The position numbers were made by a program, and so were the translations under genes. A stretch of DNA of 46,524 nt, taken from positions 1-46,524 of the forward strand of contig CALENB010000523.1 in the NCBI GenBank assembly GCA_937910235.1, given 5' to 3'. Numbering within the stretch: position 1 is the stretch's first letter; every line of letters starts with the position of its first letter. Positions 1-8,531 of this stretch are shown in pieces. The DNA comes from an uncultured Myxococcales bacterium. Lineage in GTDB: Bacteria > Myxococcota_A > UBA9042. The notes under the pieces were generated by a model. The model was not told where the DNA came from and did not search any database. It worked only from the letters and a program-made list of their open reading frames with translations.

Positions 1-72
1 CGCACGGCAGCCACGGCTCGCACGGCAGCCACGGCTCGCACGGCAGCCACGGCTCGCACGGCAGCCACGGCT
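1..72. repeat. 18-bp perfect tandem repeat, four copies
   Basis: Four exact copies of the 18-bp unit cgcacggcagccacggct run from the window edge to base 72, so the array probably continues upstream. Read in the frame that closes at 78-80, each unit encodes two His-Gly-Ser triplets. The array is therefore coding and would change protein length by six residues per unit gained or lost. Confidence 0.9.
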
Positions 73-80
73 CCTGGTAG
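3..80 (+). CDS. 3' end of a gene encoding a His-Gly-Ser repeat tail (partial)
   Basis: Only the last 25 codons are inside the window. The frame beginning at base 3 reads His-Gly-Ser eight times, then Trp and a TAG stop at 78-80. Nothing of the main domain is visible, so the protein cannot be named. A regular HGS tail is low-complexity, probably disordered, and rich in potential metal ligands; a metal-binding or surface-exposed tail is inference only. The regular period of nine bases makes the frame convincing, because the other two frames give Arg/Thr/Ala or Arg/Gln/Pro mixtures. It converges on the sigma-factor-like gene ending at 339. Confidence 0.55.
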   Translation, partial: HGSHGSHGSHGSHGSHGSHGSHGSW

Positions 81-338
81 AGGCGCCTGCTTGTCGGCCG
101 TCGTGGTTCTGCGAAGTCTCGCTTGCGAGTCGGCAGGTCCACCCAATCGGCTAGGCTAGGCAGGGCGCTTCGGCGTCGCCGCTATCGACGCGCTAGTTGG
201 CATGCAGATTCGCACTTGGCCGTAGTTCCTGCTTTGCAGGGCTCGGTCTTCGTGCTTTTTTGGGCTTGGTCACGGTCGTTGTCCCGGTCGCCGTTGCCCT
301 CGTCGCCGTGGCCCCCGGTCGCTGATCGGCGCGGTTGC

Positions 339-896
339 CTACGGGTGGCACCCATCACCAGCCCCGTGAGGCGCTGTCGCGCCTGCCCGCGATCCGTCGG
401 CAGGGTCGGCCTCGCAGAGCGATGATCGCAGCGCCCGCAGCAGCCTGGAGTGACGGCGTCGCGCCGCCGGGTGTGACCAGCCCTGATCTCGCGCGACGTC
501 GGCGAGGGTCTCCCCGGCCACGTAGACGCGCTCAAGCACCAGCTTTTCACGCGCGTCGAGCTCATCGGATGCACGCGCGATCGCGCTTCCCAGATCGATT
601 CGGTCGCGCATCGGCGCCGTCTGAAGCCGTGGTTCCACGTAACTTGCGGCGAGCTGCTGCCAGCCCATGCGCCGTCGTGACTGCGTGCGCACACGGTCCA
701 TCGCCCGGCACTGCAACACACGCCAGTGCGGTTCTGAGAGCGCAACGTCGATGTCGATCGCGTGGCGATTGGCGTGTTCGAGCAGGCCCAGCAGGGCGAC
801 GGAGGCCAGATCCTCCCGTTCTGTGCGGTTTGAGCTGAGTTTTCGCGCGACAACGTGCGCGGCGACGAGCGCGGGCATGGGTGTGGACTGGTTCAT
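339..896 (-). CDS. Sigma-70-family-like transcription factor, 185 aa
   Basis: Small protein with the layout of a sigma-70-family factor. Residues about 25-45 (EREDLASVALLGLLEHA) resemble the core-binding part of region 2. Residues about 112-160 resemble region 4, with a helix-turn-helix around LVLERVYVAGETLADVA and a basic recognition helix RRRHSRLLRAL. The frame is open upstream to 1151, but I chose ATG 896 because GGAG lies seven bases before it and the similarity starts after it. The C-terminal 25 residues are low-complexity. It is divergent from the L,D-transpeptidase gene with 284 bp between starts, so it could regulate that gene; this is inference. Region 2 is degenerate, so it could be a sigma-like DNA-binding protein rather than a working sigma factor. 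Confidence 0.65.
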   Translation of the reverse strand: MNQSTPMPALVAAHVVARKLSSNRTEREDLASVALLGLLEHANRHAIDIDVALSEPHWRVLQCRAMDRVRTQSRRRMGWQQLAASYVEPRLQTAPMRDRIDLGSAIARASDELDAREKLVLERVYVAGETLADVARDQGWSHPAARRRHSRLLRALRSSLCEADPADGSRAGATAPHGAGDGCHP

Positions 897-1024
897 GGGC
901 GACTCCGAGATGAGATGGGATGAACATGGCGCCCGATAAAGCACAACGGATGCCAACGCCCGGGTCGACATGGAATAAACAGTCATTCTGGGCTGTTGAC
1001 TCGGAGCTGTCGCTGGCGCCCGGC

Positions 1025-1053
1025 GGCCTGTGGGAACCAGAGGCCCCACGGCC
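1025..1053. other. Hairpin in the divergent intergenic region 897-1180
   Basis: GGCC-T-GTGGG (1025-1034) pairs with CCCAC-GGCC (1045-1053), a nine-pair stem with one bulged base and a ten-base loop. It lies about 130 bp before the transpeptidase start. It may be a leader structure or an operator. I found no well-spaced sigma70 promoter in 897-1180: TTGACG at 1116-1121 has only an AT-rich GAATAA 13 bases further on. Confidence 0.4.
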
Positions 1054-1180
1054 TTTGAGGTCACGCGACCCCATGCGGTCGATTGGTGGGCTTCTGCACG
1101 ACGACATCTCGAATGTTGACGATCGTCCGATGCCGAATAAGGTCGAAGCATGTCGCCTCAGTTGCGTCGAAGGAGTCATC

Positions 1181-3169
1181 ATGGAAGACAAACTCAGCAC
1201 ACGACGCGGCTCGACGCGGGGGATCGTCGCCCTGTTCAGCGTGGCGTGCATGGCGGCTTGCGCCACGAGCGCGCTGCCAGAGCCCGCCACAGGCCCGGGT
1301 ACTGAGGCGGCCGGCGAGTCGGCGCCAGTTGCCCGCAATGTGCCCGTGGCGGCGGCCGTGAAGGGGCCGGCGTTGTCGGTGATCGCTGCTCGCGTCGCCG
1401 AACGCGCAGCCAAGCAGGTCGCCGCCGACAAGGCGACACGAAAGGCGTTGCTCGCTGGCGTCAAACACGACGGCAAGGTGATGCAGATGCTGTACGCCAA
1501 GGGGACGCTGCGGCACTACCAAGCCGACGGACACCTGACGGCCGACGGCGCGCGCGTGTTGGCCCTCCTCGCAGATCTCGATCGTCACGGCGTCGATCGC
1601 CGACCCTATCGGCTGGCGAACATCGACGCGGCGACCGCCGGTGTCGTCTCGGCGTTTCAAGCTGAGCGCGACGCGATCCTCGCGATTGGGCCGGATATTG
1701 GGGCTGCGAAGGTTGCGGCTGCAGCGGCCGCGTGGGTTCGTGGTGGGCCCGCCGGCGAGATCGTGATGGTGAAAGCTGGCGGCGACAAGCTCGACGGCGC
1801 CGCACGGAAGGCGCTCTCGGAGGGCCTCGATCGGGTGCTCACGTCTGCTGCTGCCGTGCGAAAGGCGATTTGGGCCGCGGATGTGGTCATCGCCAGCGCG
1901 ACGGTTCGGTATGTCATCGACTTCACGCTCGCGAAGCCGGCTCATCCGCATGACTACATGAGTCCAGGCACGCTGCGTAAGTTGGCGGACGCCGAGGCGG
2001 ACGCCATCGCTGCGCGGTTGCCAGCCGACGGCGGCAAGGTCAGCGCGGCGCTTCGTGCGGTGTGGCCGAAACAACCCCAGTACAAGCGCCTGCTGGGCGC
2101 CGTAGATCGCTACCAAAAGCTCGTCGACGGCGGTGGTTGGGAGAAGTTGCCGCCACTCGGCAAGAAGAAGGTGGAGAAGGGTGGGCACAGCTCTTTTGTG
2201 GTTGCGCTGCGTCTCCGACTGAACGCAGAGGGCTACACGGTGCCGCCGGATGGGGAGCAGTTTGACCAAGCGGTTCACGACGCCGTGGTTGCGTTTCAAC
2301 GCAACCACCAGCTCACCGAGGACGGCGGCGTCGGCAAAGGTACGATCGTCGAGTTCGATGTCACGGCGGAGCAGCGCCTTCGGCAACTCAAGCTGGCGCT
2401 AACGCGGTGGCGCAGTGCGTACGCGAAGGACGCCGAGGGTTTCTACATCCACGTCAACGTCGCTGCGCAGCAGGTCAAGATCTACGACAAGTCGAAGCGG
2501 GTTCGGCAGCACCGCGTGATCGTGGGCAAGGACAACGACGACGTCGACTACGACAAGCGCATCAAGGGCAAGTTGAACCGCACACGTCTCTTCAAGGCGA
2601 AGATGACACGCATCACCCTAGCGCCGCGCTGGTATCCCACGCCGCGGGTCATCGACTTGGAGTTGGGTCCGGCGTTGGCGAAAGACCCCGACTACTTTGA
2701 GAAACATGGCTACGTCTCCGAGATGCAGGCCGACGGCTCTGAGAAGGTGTACCAGCGCGCCGGCAAGTCGAACTTGCTCGGCGTCGTGAAGTTCCAGTTC
2801 CCCAACAAACACGCGATCTACATGCACGACACACCGGGCCGATCCATCTTCAAGCGGGCACGGCGGGCCTACTCTCACGGGTGCGTGCGCTTGCACAAAC
2901 CCAAGCAGCTCGCCTACTACTTGCTGGCCCGCGACCGCGGCTGGAAACGTAAGCAGGTTGATGAGATCATTGAGAAGCGCGAGGAGAAGATCGTCGGGTT
3001 GCGGACCTCGTTCTGGGTCTATCTCGACTACATCAGCGCGACGGTGGACGACAACGGCGACATTCGATTCTGGGGCGACATCTACGGATACGACCTCGCC
3101 TACTTCACCGGGCAGCTCCCCGTGGAGGAGATCGAAGAGTACAAATCGGCCTCCACGCGTGGACTCTAG
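1181..3169 (+). CDS. L,D-transpeptidase (YcbB/LdtD-like) with peptidoglycan-binding domain, 662 aa
   Basis: Predicted peptidoglycan cross-linking enzyme making 3-3 links, acting in the periplasm. The N-terminus has a basic stretch, a hydrophobic segment and a weak lipobox ending at Cys27 (MAAC). A YcbB-type scaffold region precedes a PG-binding_1-like segment at about residues 335-395 (AVHDAVVAFQRNHQLTEDGG). The YkuD catalytic domain follows, with the signature SHGCVRL; the nucleophile is Cys568 and the paired histidine is His566. Length fits the long YcbB type, not the short YkuD type. Start ATG 1181 is preceded by AAGGAG with five-base spacing; the frame is open further upstream but those residues are not protein-like. 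A coupled small gene and kinase gene follow within 10 bp, suggesting one transcript. Confidence 0.9.
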   Translation: MEDKLSTRRGSTRGIVALFSVACMAACATSALPEPATGPGTEAAGESAPVARNVPVAAAVKGPALSVIAARVAERAAKQVAADKATRKALLAGVKHDGKVMQMLYAKGTLRHYQADGHLTADGARVLALLADLDRHGVDRRPYRLANIDAATAGVVSAFQAERDAILAIGPDIGAAKVAAAAAAWVRGGPAGEIVMVKAGGDKLDGAARKALSEGLDRVLTSAAAVRKAIWAADVVIASATVRYVIDFTLAKPAHPHDYMSPGTLRKLADAEADAIAARLPADGGKVSAALRAVWPKQPQYKRLLGAVDRYQKLVDGGGWEKLPPLGKKKVEKGGHSSFVVALRLRLNAEGYTVPPDGEQFDQAVHDAVVAFQRNHQLTEDGGVGKGTIVEFDVTAEQRLRQLKLALTRWRSAYAKDAEGFYIHVNVAAQQVKIYDKSKRVRQHRVIVGKDNDDVDYDKRIKGKLNRTRLFKAKMTRITLAPRWYPTPRVIDLELGPALAKDPDYFEKHGYVSEMQADGSEKVYQRAGKSNLLGVVKFQFPNKHAIYMHDTPGRSIFKRARRAYSHGCVRLHKPKQLAYYLLARDRGWKRKQVDEIIEKREEKIVGLRTSFWVYLDYISATVDDNGDIRFWGDIYGYDLAYFTGQLPVEEIEEYKSASTRGL

Positions 3170-3177
3170 GGGGCGGG

Positions 3178-3381
3178 ATGGGCGACGAGCGCGACGAAGA
3201 CCTCGAGGAGTCCGGGCCAGGAGCGGGGTTGCCCAACCGATACGAGATTAGAATCCTCGCGGACGGACGCGTCGTCTTCGGCGACCTCCCGCAGGGGCTT
3301 TTGGAAGTGGCGCGAGTTGTGGCAGGGTCCGAGCTTGAGCCGCAAACCGTGGCGACGGAGAGCGAGCAGCACGACGCATGA
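3178..3381 (+). CDS. Small conserved-looking hypothetical protein, 67 aa
   Basis: Unrecognised small soluble protein with an acidic N-terminus (DERDEDLEES) and a central segment, YEIRILADGRVVFGDLP, that looks like a short beta-hairpin fold, followed by a helix (GLLEVARVVAG). There is no signal peptide or membrane segment. It begins eight bases after the transpeptidase stop, and its TGA overlaps the kinase ATG as ATGA at 3378-3381, so it is very likely translationally coupled to the kinase. The coupling and the ordered sequence argue that it is real. A role as kinase partner or substrate is possible but only inferred from position. Confidence 0.7.
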   Translation: MGDERDEDLEESGPGAGLPNRYEIRILADGRVVFGDLPQGLLEVARVVAGSELEPQTVATESEQHDA

Positions 3382-5294
3382 ATCGCCTTTGTCCCATGTG
3401 TGGCAACCGGACCGAAGAGGCCCGCTGCCCCCAAGACGGTACCGCCACCCTCGTCTTGGCTCAAAACCCGGACAGTCGCCTGTCGGACGGGGCAGAGGTG
3501 AACGGCCGCTACCGCATTGGCGCGCTGATCGGGCAGGGCGGCTTTGGCGCCGTCTACCGCGCCACCAGCTTGACGACCGGCCAGGCGATGGCTGTGAAGG
3601 TGCTGGCCGTGTCGCTCGACAGCGACGAGTCAGAGCTGATCCAGCGGTTTTTCGCTGAGGCGCAGATCACGGCAGGTCTCAGCCACCCGAACACGATTCG
3701 TGTCTTCGACTTCGGCCAAACCGAGGGTGGCGCGCTGTACATCGCCATGGAGCTCCTGAGCGGCCAGGCGTTGAACGACCTGCTGCGCGAGCGGCGCAAG
3801 GCAGGCACGGCGCTCACCCAAGAAGAGACGCTGAACATCGCGAGCCAGACCCTCCGCAGCCTGACCGAAGCGCACATGAACGGCTTGGTGCACCGCGACT
3901 TGAAACCGCACAACATCTTCCTCAACGACGTGCCGGGTGACGACCCTGTCGTGAAAGTGCTGGATTTTGGCATCGCGAAGCGGCTTGGGTCGAACCTGAC
4001 GGGGACGGGCCAAGCCTTTGGCACGCCCACCTACATGAGCCCGGAACAGGCGCAGAACCGGCCGATCGACGCCCGCAGTGACCTCTACTCGCTCGGCGTC
4101 GTGCTCTATCAATGCATCGCAGGCGCGTGTCCATTTGAAGGTGACAACCCGCTCGCGGTGTTGTTGTCGCACGTGACCGATACCCCCGGCGACCTCTATG
4201 CGCGGGCCGCTCACCCCGTCAGCCGCGATTTTACTGCGTTGATTGAGCGCGCGCTGGCGAAAGACCCCGGAGACCGCTTCGCCGGCGCCGTCGAGATGCG
4301 GAAAGCGTTCGAAGCATGCGAGCGCGCGCCGTCGCGGGAGGTCTGGCAGGCGCAATCCGTCGTCGTCTCAGATGACGCAGGGCGCCACATCGACACGGAC
4401 GAGCGCACCGCGGCCTACCTGCCGGTCGACCCGAGCGCCACGGAGCCGAACGCGCCCACGGCGGATAGGTCGCCGCCGTCGCCGCCATCATCGCCGCCAT
4501 CATCGCCGCCCTCGCCAGAGGACGCTGGTCGTGACGGGTCGTCGGGTGCGACGCCCGGTGGCAATTCGGGATTCACCGAAGCCTTCATCAATCGTGGCGT
4601 CGTCACCGAGATGGCGGCAGCCGAAGCGCTTGGCACGGCCGCGGCGCCGAACGCCGCCACCACGTACGACGACGCGCCGTTGCCCAAACCAAGCGCTCGC
4701 GCAGCGAAGTGGATCGGCGTGTTGGTGCTCCTGATCGCGTTCGCTGCCGGCGGCGCGTGGCTGATCTTGGCGCCGCCCGGCGCGGCCGTCGTGGGTGCCG
4801 CCGAAGCGGACAGCTCGGCGCCAATGGCGGCCGCTGACACCGCCACGACCATCGCCGCCGACGCGGCGGTAGCGACTGAACCCGACACGTCCGCGCCTGC
4901 GGATCGCCCGGATTCACAGGCTGTGACGGATGGTGGCGCGGCGCCCGACACGCCGGTGGATACTGGCCCGGCCGCGCCGGCTGCGCCCGTCCTGACAGCG
5001 GTGCGGATCGCGTCTGTGCCGACCGGCGCGCTGATCCGCGTCGGCGGCGTGTCCCACGGCAAGACACCGCACACGCTCATGATCACACAGGGCACCCCGC
5101 TCCGAGCGACGCTGAGCCATGAAGGCTATCGCGGCAGAGAGGTGCTGCTCATCGCGGGCGACGCGCCCTCGCGTACCATCAACCTGACGAAGGTGACCGG
5201 ACCGCGGCGACCGCGTCCAGCCCGTCGCGTGCGCGTCGAACCGGCGCAGCCTCCTCGCGATAAGGTCAAGAGCGCACTAGAAGAGCGGCTCTAG
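3378..5294 (+). CDS. Membrane Ser/Thr protein kinase with zinc ribbon and PEGA domain, 638 aa
   Basis: Hanks-type kinase anchored in the inner membrane. Domains in order: an N-terminal zinc-ribbon-like segment (CPMCGNRTEEARC); a kinase domain from about residue 45 to 315 with the glycine loop GQGGFG starting at about 52, ATP lysine K74, catalytic HRDLK with D174, and DFG with D196; a Pro/Ser-rich linker coded by imperfect 12-bp repeats near 4469-4516; one membrane helix at about 445-470; an Ala/Asp/Thr-rich stretch; and an extracytoplasmic PEGA domain at about 545-615 (ASVPTGALIRVGGVSHGKTP). All catalytic residues are present, so it should be active. PEGA domains are thought to bind surface or wall material. 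Its place directly after an L,D-transpeptidase suggests wall sensing, which is inference. Confidence 0.93.
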   Translation: MNRLCPMCGNRTEEARCPQDGTATLVLAQNPDSRLSDGAEVNGRYRIGALIGQGGFGAVYRATSLTTGQAMAVKVLAVSLDSDESELIQRFFAEAQITAGLSHPNTIRVFDFGQTEGGALYIAMELLSGQALNDLLRERRKAGTALTQEETLNIASQTLRSLTEAHMNGLVHRDLKPHNIFLNDVPGDDPVVKVLDFGIAKRLGSNLTGTGQAFGTPTYMSPEQAQNRPIDARSDLYSLGVVLYQCIAGACPFEGDNPLAVLLSHVTDTPGDLYARAAHPVSRDFTALIERALAKDPGDRFAGAVEMRKAFEACERAPSREVWQAQSVVVSDDAGRHIDTDERTAAYLPVDPSATEPNAPTADRSPPSPPSSPPSSPPSPEDAGRDGSSGATPGGNSGFTEAFINRGVVTEMAAAEALGTAAAPNAATTYDDAPLPKPSARAAKWIGVLVLLIAFAAGGAWLILAPPGAAVVGAAEADSSAPMAAADTATTIAADAAVATEPDTSAPADRPDSQAVTDGGAAPDTPVDTGPAAPAAPVLTAVRIASVPTGALIRVGGVSHGKTPHTLMITQGTPLRATLSHEGYRGREVLLIAGDAPSRTINLTKVTGPRRPRPARRVRVEPAQPPRDKVKSALEERL

Positions 5295-5354
5295 CGCCGC
5301 AACCATCAGCCGTGCGTACCCGACCCCGCGTCAGGTACCCATGCGGAGCCACAC

Positions 5355-6104
5355 GTGTCCCGACGCAGCCCGGTATTCGATTCACTCTCCATCGTGATTC
5401 CGGCCTACAACGAGGCGGATCGGCTTCCGACCAGTCTTGAGCGGGTCTTGGCCTGGATGGACGAGGCGGGTGTAGCCGGTGAGGTCATCGTCGTCGACGA
5501 CGGCTCGACTGACGACACCGTCGCGCTGGCAGAAGCGTTCACCACACGGGACGCCCGCGTCAGTGTCATCCGCCAGCCGGGCAATCACGGCAAGGGCGCC
5601 GCTGTGCGACGCGGCGTGGAGGTCTCGCGTGAGGCCTGGGTCCTGTTTACCGACGCGGATCTGTCGACCCCCATCGAGGACGCGCAGCGCCTCGCAGACG
5701 TCGCGGCTACCGGCGTGGAGGTCATCATCGGCTCACGCGACGTCCAGGGCAGTGACATCGAGCGGCACCAGCCATGGTATCGCGAGGCGATGGGCCGCAC
5801 GTTCAATCGTATCGTGCAGACACTGGCCGTGCCCGGGGTCAAAGACACGCAGTGCGGCTTCAAGCTCTTCTCGCGAGAGGCCGCGCGACGCTGTTTCGGT
5901 CACATGACCATCGAGCGCTTCGCCTTTGACGTCGAGGTGCTCTTCCTCGCCCGGCGCTTTGGCTATCGGGTCGTCGAGGTCGGTGTGCGCTGGCGCAACG
6001 ACGACCGCTCGACGGTCGACCCGCTTCGGGATTCCACCCGGATGTTCGTGGACGTGTTGCGGATTCGGCTCCGACACCGGCATCTCGACACGGCGGCGCC
6101 GTGA
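5355..6104 (+). CDS. GT2 glycosyltransferase, dolichyl/polyprenyl-phosphate glucosyltransferase-like, 249 aa
   Basis: Family 2 glycosyltransferase of the ALG5/DPM1 type, which moves a sugar from a nucleotide donor onto a polyprenyl phosphate at the inner face of the membrane. Visible signatures are VIPAYNEADRLP near the N-terminus, VVDDGSTDDT, the metal-binding FTDADLSTP, and later DTQCGFKLFSR and a terminal RWRNDDRSTV typical of this subgroup. There is no membrane helix. The start is GTG 5355, with GGAG six bases upstream. It follows the kinase by 60 bp and could be on the same transcript. Downstream it converges on a polytopic protein that may use the lipid-linked sugar; that link is inference. 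Confidence 0.88.
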   Translation: MSRRSPVFDSLSIVIPAYNEADRLPTSLERVLAWMDEAGVAGEVIVVDDGSTDDTVALAEAFTTRDARVSVIRQPGNHGKGAAVRRGVEVSREAWVLFTDADLSTPIEDAQRLADVAATGVEVIIGSRDVQGSDIERHQPWYREAMGRTFNRIVQTLAVPGVKDTQCGFKLFSREAARRCFGHMTIERFAFDVEVLFLARRFGYRVVEVGVRWRNDDRSTVDPLRDSTRMFVDVLRIRLRHRHLDTAAP

Positions 6105-6129
6105 ACTGCTCGCGCGCCCTGGACTGCTG

Positions 6130-6156
6130 CGGCGCCTTTGAGGGGTGGAGGCGCCG
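6130..6156. terminator. Hairpin between convergent genes
   Basis: CGGCGCCT (6130-6137) and AGGCGCCG (6149-6156) form a perfect eight-pair stem around an eleven-base loop. It lies between the stop of the GT2 gene (6104) and the stop of the opposing membrane-protein gene (6160). There is no T-run on either side, so termination may be weak or Rho-assisted. Position and symmetry suggest a shared bidirectional terminator. Confidence 0.55.
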
Positions 6157-6159
6157 AAT

Positions 6160-7662
6160 CTAGGGTCGACGTGGACTCAGGACCGGTCTCGCCGTGGCTG
6201 GTTTCGCCCCCGCTTGAGGCCGGGCGACCGCGGGTGCTCGCGCGGGCGCTTGGGGTCCATCGCTCATGGCCAGCAGACACGCGCCGGTCGCGCAGCGCAG
6301 GGTCGGCAGCTTGGCGTGCCACGCCGTCGCCACAGGGCCCACCGGCGGATGGTGGATCAAGACGAACCGCGCCGCGAACGCGTCCCACTCGCGCACTTTG
6401 CCTCCGATCACCTTGAGGCGCCGCAGGGCCTCGACCAAACCTCTTGACCCCGCGCGATCGGGAAACACACGCGCTGGTGCGTCGATCTCCTGCAAAAGCG
6501 CGAGGGCTTGAGCGTCCAGCACGGCAGGCCGACTCGCGGTCGGGTCCTCGATCGCGTGCACGGCGCGCGCCAACGTGCTGCGAGGATCTGGGCGAGAGGT
6601 TCGGTCCGCCCAGGTCGCCAGCAGCAGCGCGGCTGCCAAGACCACGACCAGCGTCCGACCCTGCACCATTCGCACGTCGATCAGCCAGCGGCGCAGGTTT
6701 GGCAGCGTCGCCATCAGCACAAGCGGCGTGATGAGCGGACCAGCATCGACGATCGTCGTGTTTGCCGTGAACGCGACGACGCACCCCCACGTCGCTGCCG
6801 CGGCCAGCGCGCCATGACTCCGCGCGGCCCCGGACTGCACCGCCAGCACGAGCGGGACGGCCGGTAGGACCGCGAGGACGGCCACGAGCCCTCCAATGCC
6901 TGCGAGCTCCGACCAGCCGCCTAGCAGCAGCGGCGGCGTGGGCACCCGCAGCGCGCTCAGGTTGCTCGTCCACCACGTGACAGCGGCGTCGCCGGGCAGC
7001 GCTAGGCGCACCACAGCGACGGCACCGATGACCCCTGCTATCCAGGCAGCGGCGACCGGACGCGACGCCACACCATGCGCTGTGGACCCATCCGGCCGCG
7101 GGTAGAGCGCCGCGATCACGGCCAGCGGCGCCGCCGCGAGCAGGCCGAGCGGCGACAGGAGCGCCACGCCCGCTAAGGCGAGCGCCAGGGTCGTAGCCGC
7201 CGCCATGGGCGCACGCGCCGCCATATGACCCGCGATCAAGATGGTCTGGGTTGTGAGCAATAGCGGCCCCTCGATTCCCACCGTGAGCAGGGCATCTGGG
7301 CTGATGAGCAGCCACAGCCCGCCGGCGATCCACGCCAAGCGCTCCGCGCCGCACAGACGCGCCAGCAGCACACTACCCGTGGCGTTCGCCGCTGCTATCA
7401 GGGCCCAGATGGCCTGAACCTGCCCGGCGGTGGCGCCCTTTCCCAGCGCCCGACCGACCCACGACAGGGGCCCCGGTGCGCCGCCTGCGCCATCGAGCAG
7501 GGCGGTTGCCGAAGCGGACCACGCCGGCGCCATCAGCCACAGGCCGGCTACCAACAGCCCGCTCGCGGCCGCCGCTGCGAGCGTGGCCGCGTCGAACACG
7601 GTGCCGCCTGCCGCCGTCCGCGATCGGGGGCCGTCAGGGCGATGGGCGACGCTATCGTGCAC
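6160..7662 (-). CDS. Polytopic membrane protein, GT-C glycosyltransferase-like, 500 aa
   Basis: Integral membrane protein with roughly ten hydrophobic segments between residues about 20 and 390 and a soluble C-terminal part of about 110 residues. I do not recognise a diagnostic motif. The pattern of alternating Ala/Leu-rich helices, including LWLLISPDALL followed by further helices, recalls GT-C enzymes that use polyprenyl-phosphate sugars, and the neighbouring GT2 enzyme could supply such a donor; both points are inference. I chose GTG 7662 because GGGAGG lies eight bases upstream. Earlier residues of the open frame are charged and unlike protein. The start overlaps the end of the upstream exported-protein gene by 11 bases, pointing to coupled translation. 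It could equally be a transporter-like protein. Confidence 0.75.
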   Translation of the reverse strand: MHDSVAHRPDGPRSRTAAGGTVFDAATLAAAAASGLLVAGLWLMAPAWSASATALLDGAGGAPGPLSWVGRALGKGATAGQVQAIWALIAAANATGSVLLARLCGAERLAWIAGGLWLLISPDALLTVGIEGPLLLTTQTILIAGHMAARAPMAAATTLALALAGVALLSPLGLLAAAPLAVIAALYPRPDGSTAHGVASRPVAAAWIAGVIGAVAVVRLALPGDAAVTWWTSNLSALRVPTPPLLLGGWSELAGIGGLVAVLAVLPAVPLVLAVQSGAARSHGALAAAATWGCVVAFTANTTIVDAGPLITPLVLMATLPNLRRWLIDVRMVQGRTLVVVLAAALLLATWADRTSRPDPRSTLARAVHAIEDPTASRPAVLDAQALALLQEIDAPARVFPDRAGSRGLVEALRRLKVIGGKVREWDAFAARFVLIHHPPVGPVATAWHAKLPTLRCATGACLLAMSDGPQAPARAPAVARPQAGAKPATARPVLSPRRP

Positions 7663-8419
7663 GACGTCGTCCTCCCGCTGGCGCACCCGTTGGGGTGACC
7701 TGCGGCGGAAGGCCGGGCAGCCGCCTCGGTGTCCTCCGCATGGCGCCCGCTCCGTCGAGCCTGGGTCGCCGTCCGCGCCTGCCGGATGTCCTGGTACCGG
7801 ACATCCAGACGTCCACACACACCATCCGCCATCGATTGTCGCCCGCGTCCACTTCGATCCGCACGTCGGCCTCGCGCGCGCCAGGTGGCACATCAGCGTC
7901 GGCTTCGCCGCGACGCCACTCATCCTTGACGGAGGTGCTGACCACCTTGCGACCATCCACAAGCACCCGCACCGAGACGGCCTTGCCGTCGCCCGCGCCC
8001 TTGAGCAGCGCCGCGCGCGCGTGCACGTTGGCGCCTACCTGAACTTTGTCCCAGCGCAGCACGGTCGTGGCGCCGCCCGGCTGCGGATGCATCCACAAGC
8101 ACCGCACAGCGCGGCCACCGCTGCGCCCGGCGTGCGGCCCAACATACGCCCAAGCCTCTGTGCCGCATCGAAATCGTCCCGGCGTTGGCAGCCAGGTACA
8201 CGGCGACGCGGGGCCGCGGCGCTTGATCGTCGCGGACGCGCCGGCGAGCTGCGTCATCGCATCAAAAACGACCGCCGTGGCGACGGCTGGGGCGGGCCCG
8301 GAGTCGTCGTGTTGGGCAGCCGCGGGCGGGCCATCCCACGCGAGCGCCATCAGCGCGTAGACGAGAAGACCGGCGATCAGCCCGATTGAGGCGGCCATCC
8401 CGCTGCCACGCCGTGTCAT
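7652..8419 (-). CDS. Exported or membrane-anchored hypothetical protein with beta-sandwich-like domain, 255 aa
   Basis: An N-terminal hydrophobic segment (MAASIGLIAGLLVYALMALA) is a signal anchor or signal peptide. The middle, from about residue 40 to 200, contains paired cysteines and an ordered stretch with VRVLVDGRKVV and ending ADVRIEVDAGDNRW, which resembles NPCBM/galactose-binding-like domains that hold carbohydrate. The last 45 residues are Arg/Pro/Gly-rich and probably disordered. Start ATG 8419 has GAGGG six bases upstream; the frame is also open to 8476. Its end overlaps the next gene by 11 bases. A role in handling a glycan made by its neighbours is plausible but not shown. Confidence 0.65.
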   Translation of the reverse strand: MTRRGSGMAASIGLIAGLLVYALMALAWDGPPAAAQHDDSGPAPAVATAVVFDAMTQLAGASATIKRRGPASPCTWLPTPGRFRCGTEAWAYVGPHAGRSGGRAVRCLWMHPQPGGATTVLRWDKVQVGANVHARAALLKGAGDGKAVSVRVLVDGRKVVSTSVKDEWRRGEADADVPPGAREADVRIEVDAGDNRWRMVCVDVWMSGTRTSGRRGRRPRLDGAGAMRRTPRRLPGLPPQVTPTGAPAGGRRRAR

Positions 8420-8531
8420 GATCGCCCTCTCCAGCCACCCGAGCCTCATCGCACGGCATGGCGTGTGGTAGCCCACGCCCTCCGCTCAGGCAAGGCCCAC
8501 CCAGAGACCGAATCCATCGTCGTCATGGCGT

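Noticed and set aside
1116-1140. TTGACG before the L,D-transpeptidase gene as a promoter
   Set aside because: The only AT-rich partner (GAATAA) is 13 bases away, too short for a sigma70 promoter.
1061-2386. Minus-strand open frame opposite the L,D-transpeptidase gene
   Set aside because: Same type of shadow frame; the plus strand shows the complete YkuD signature.
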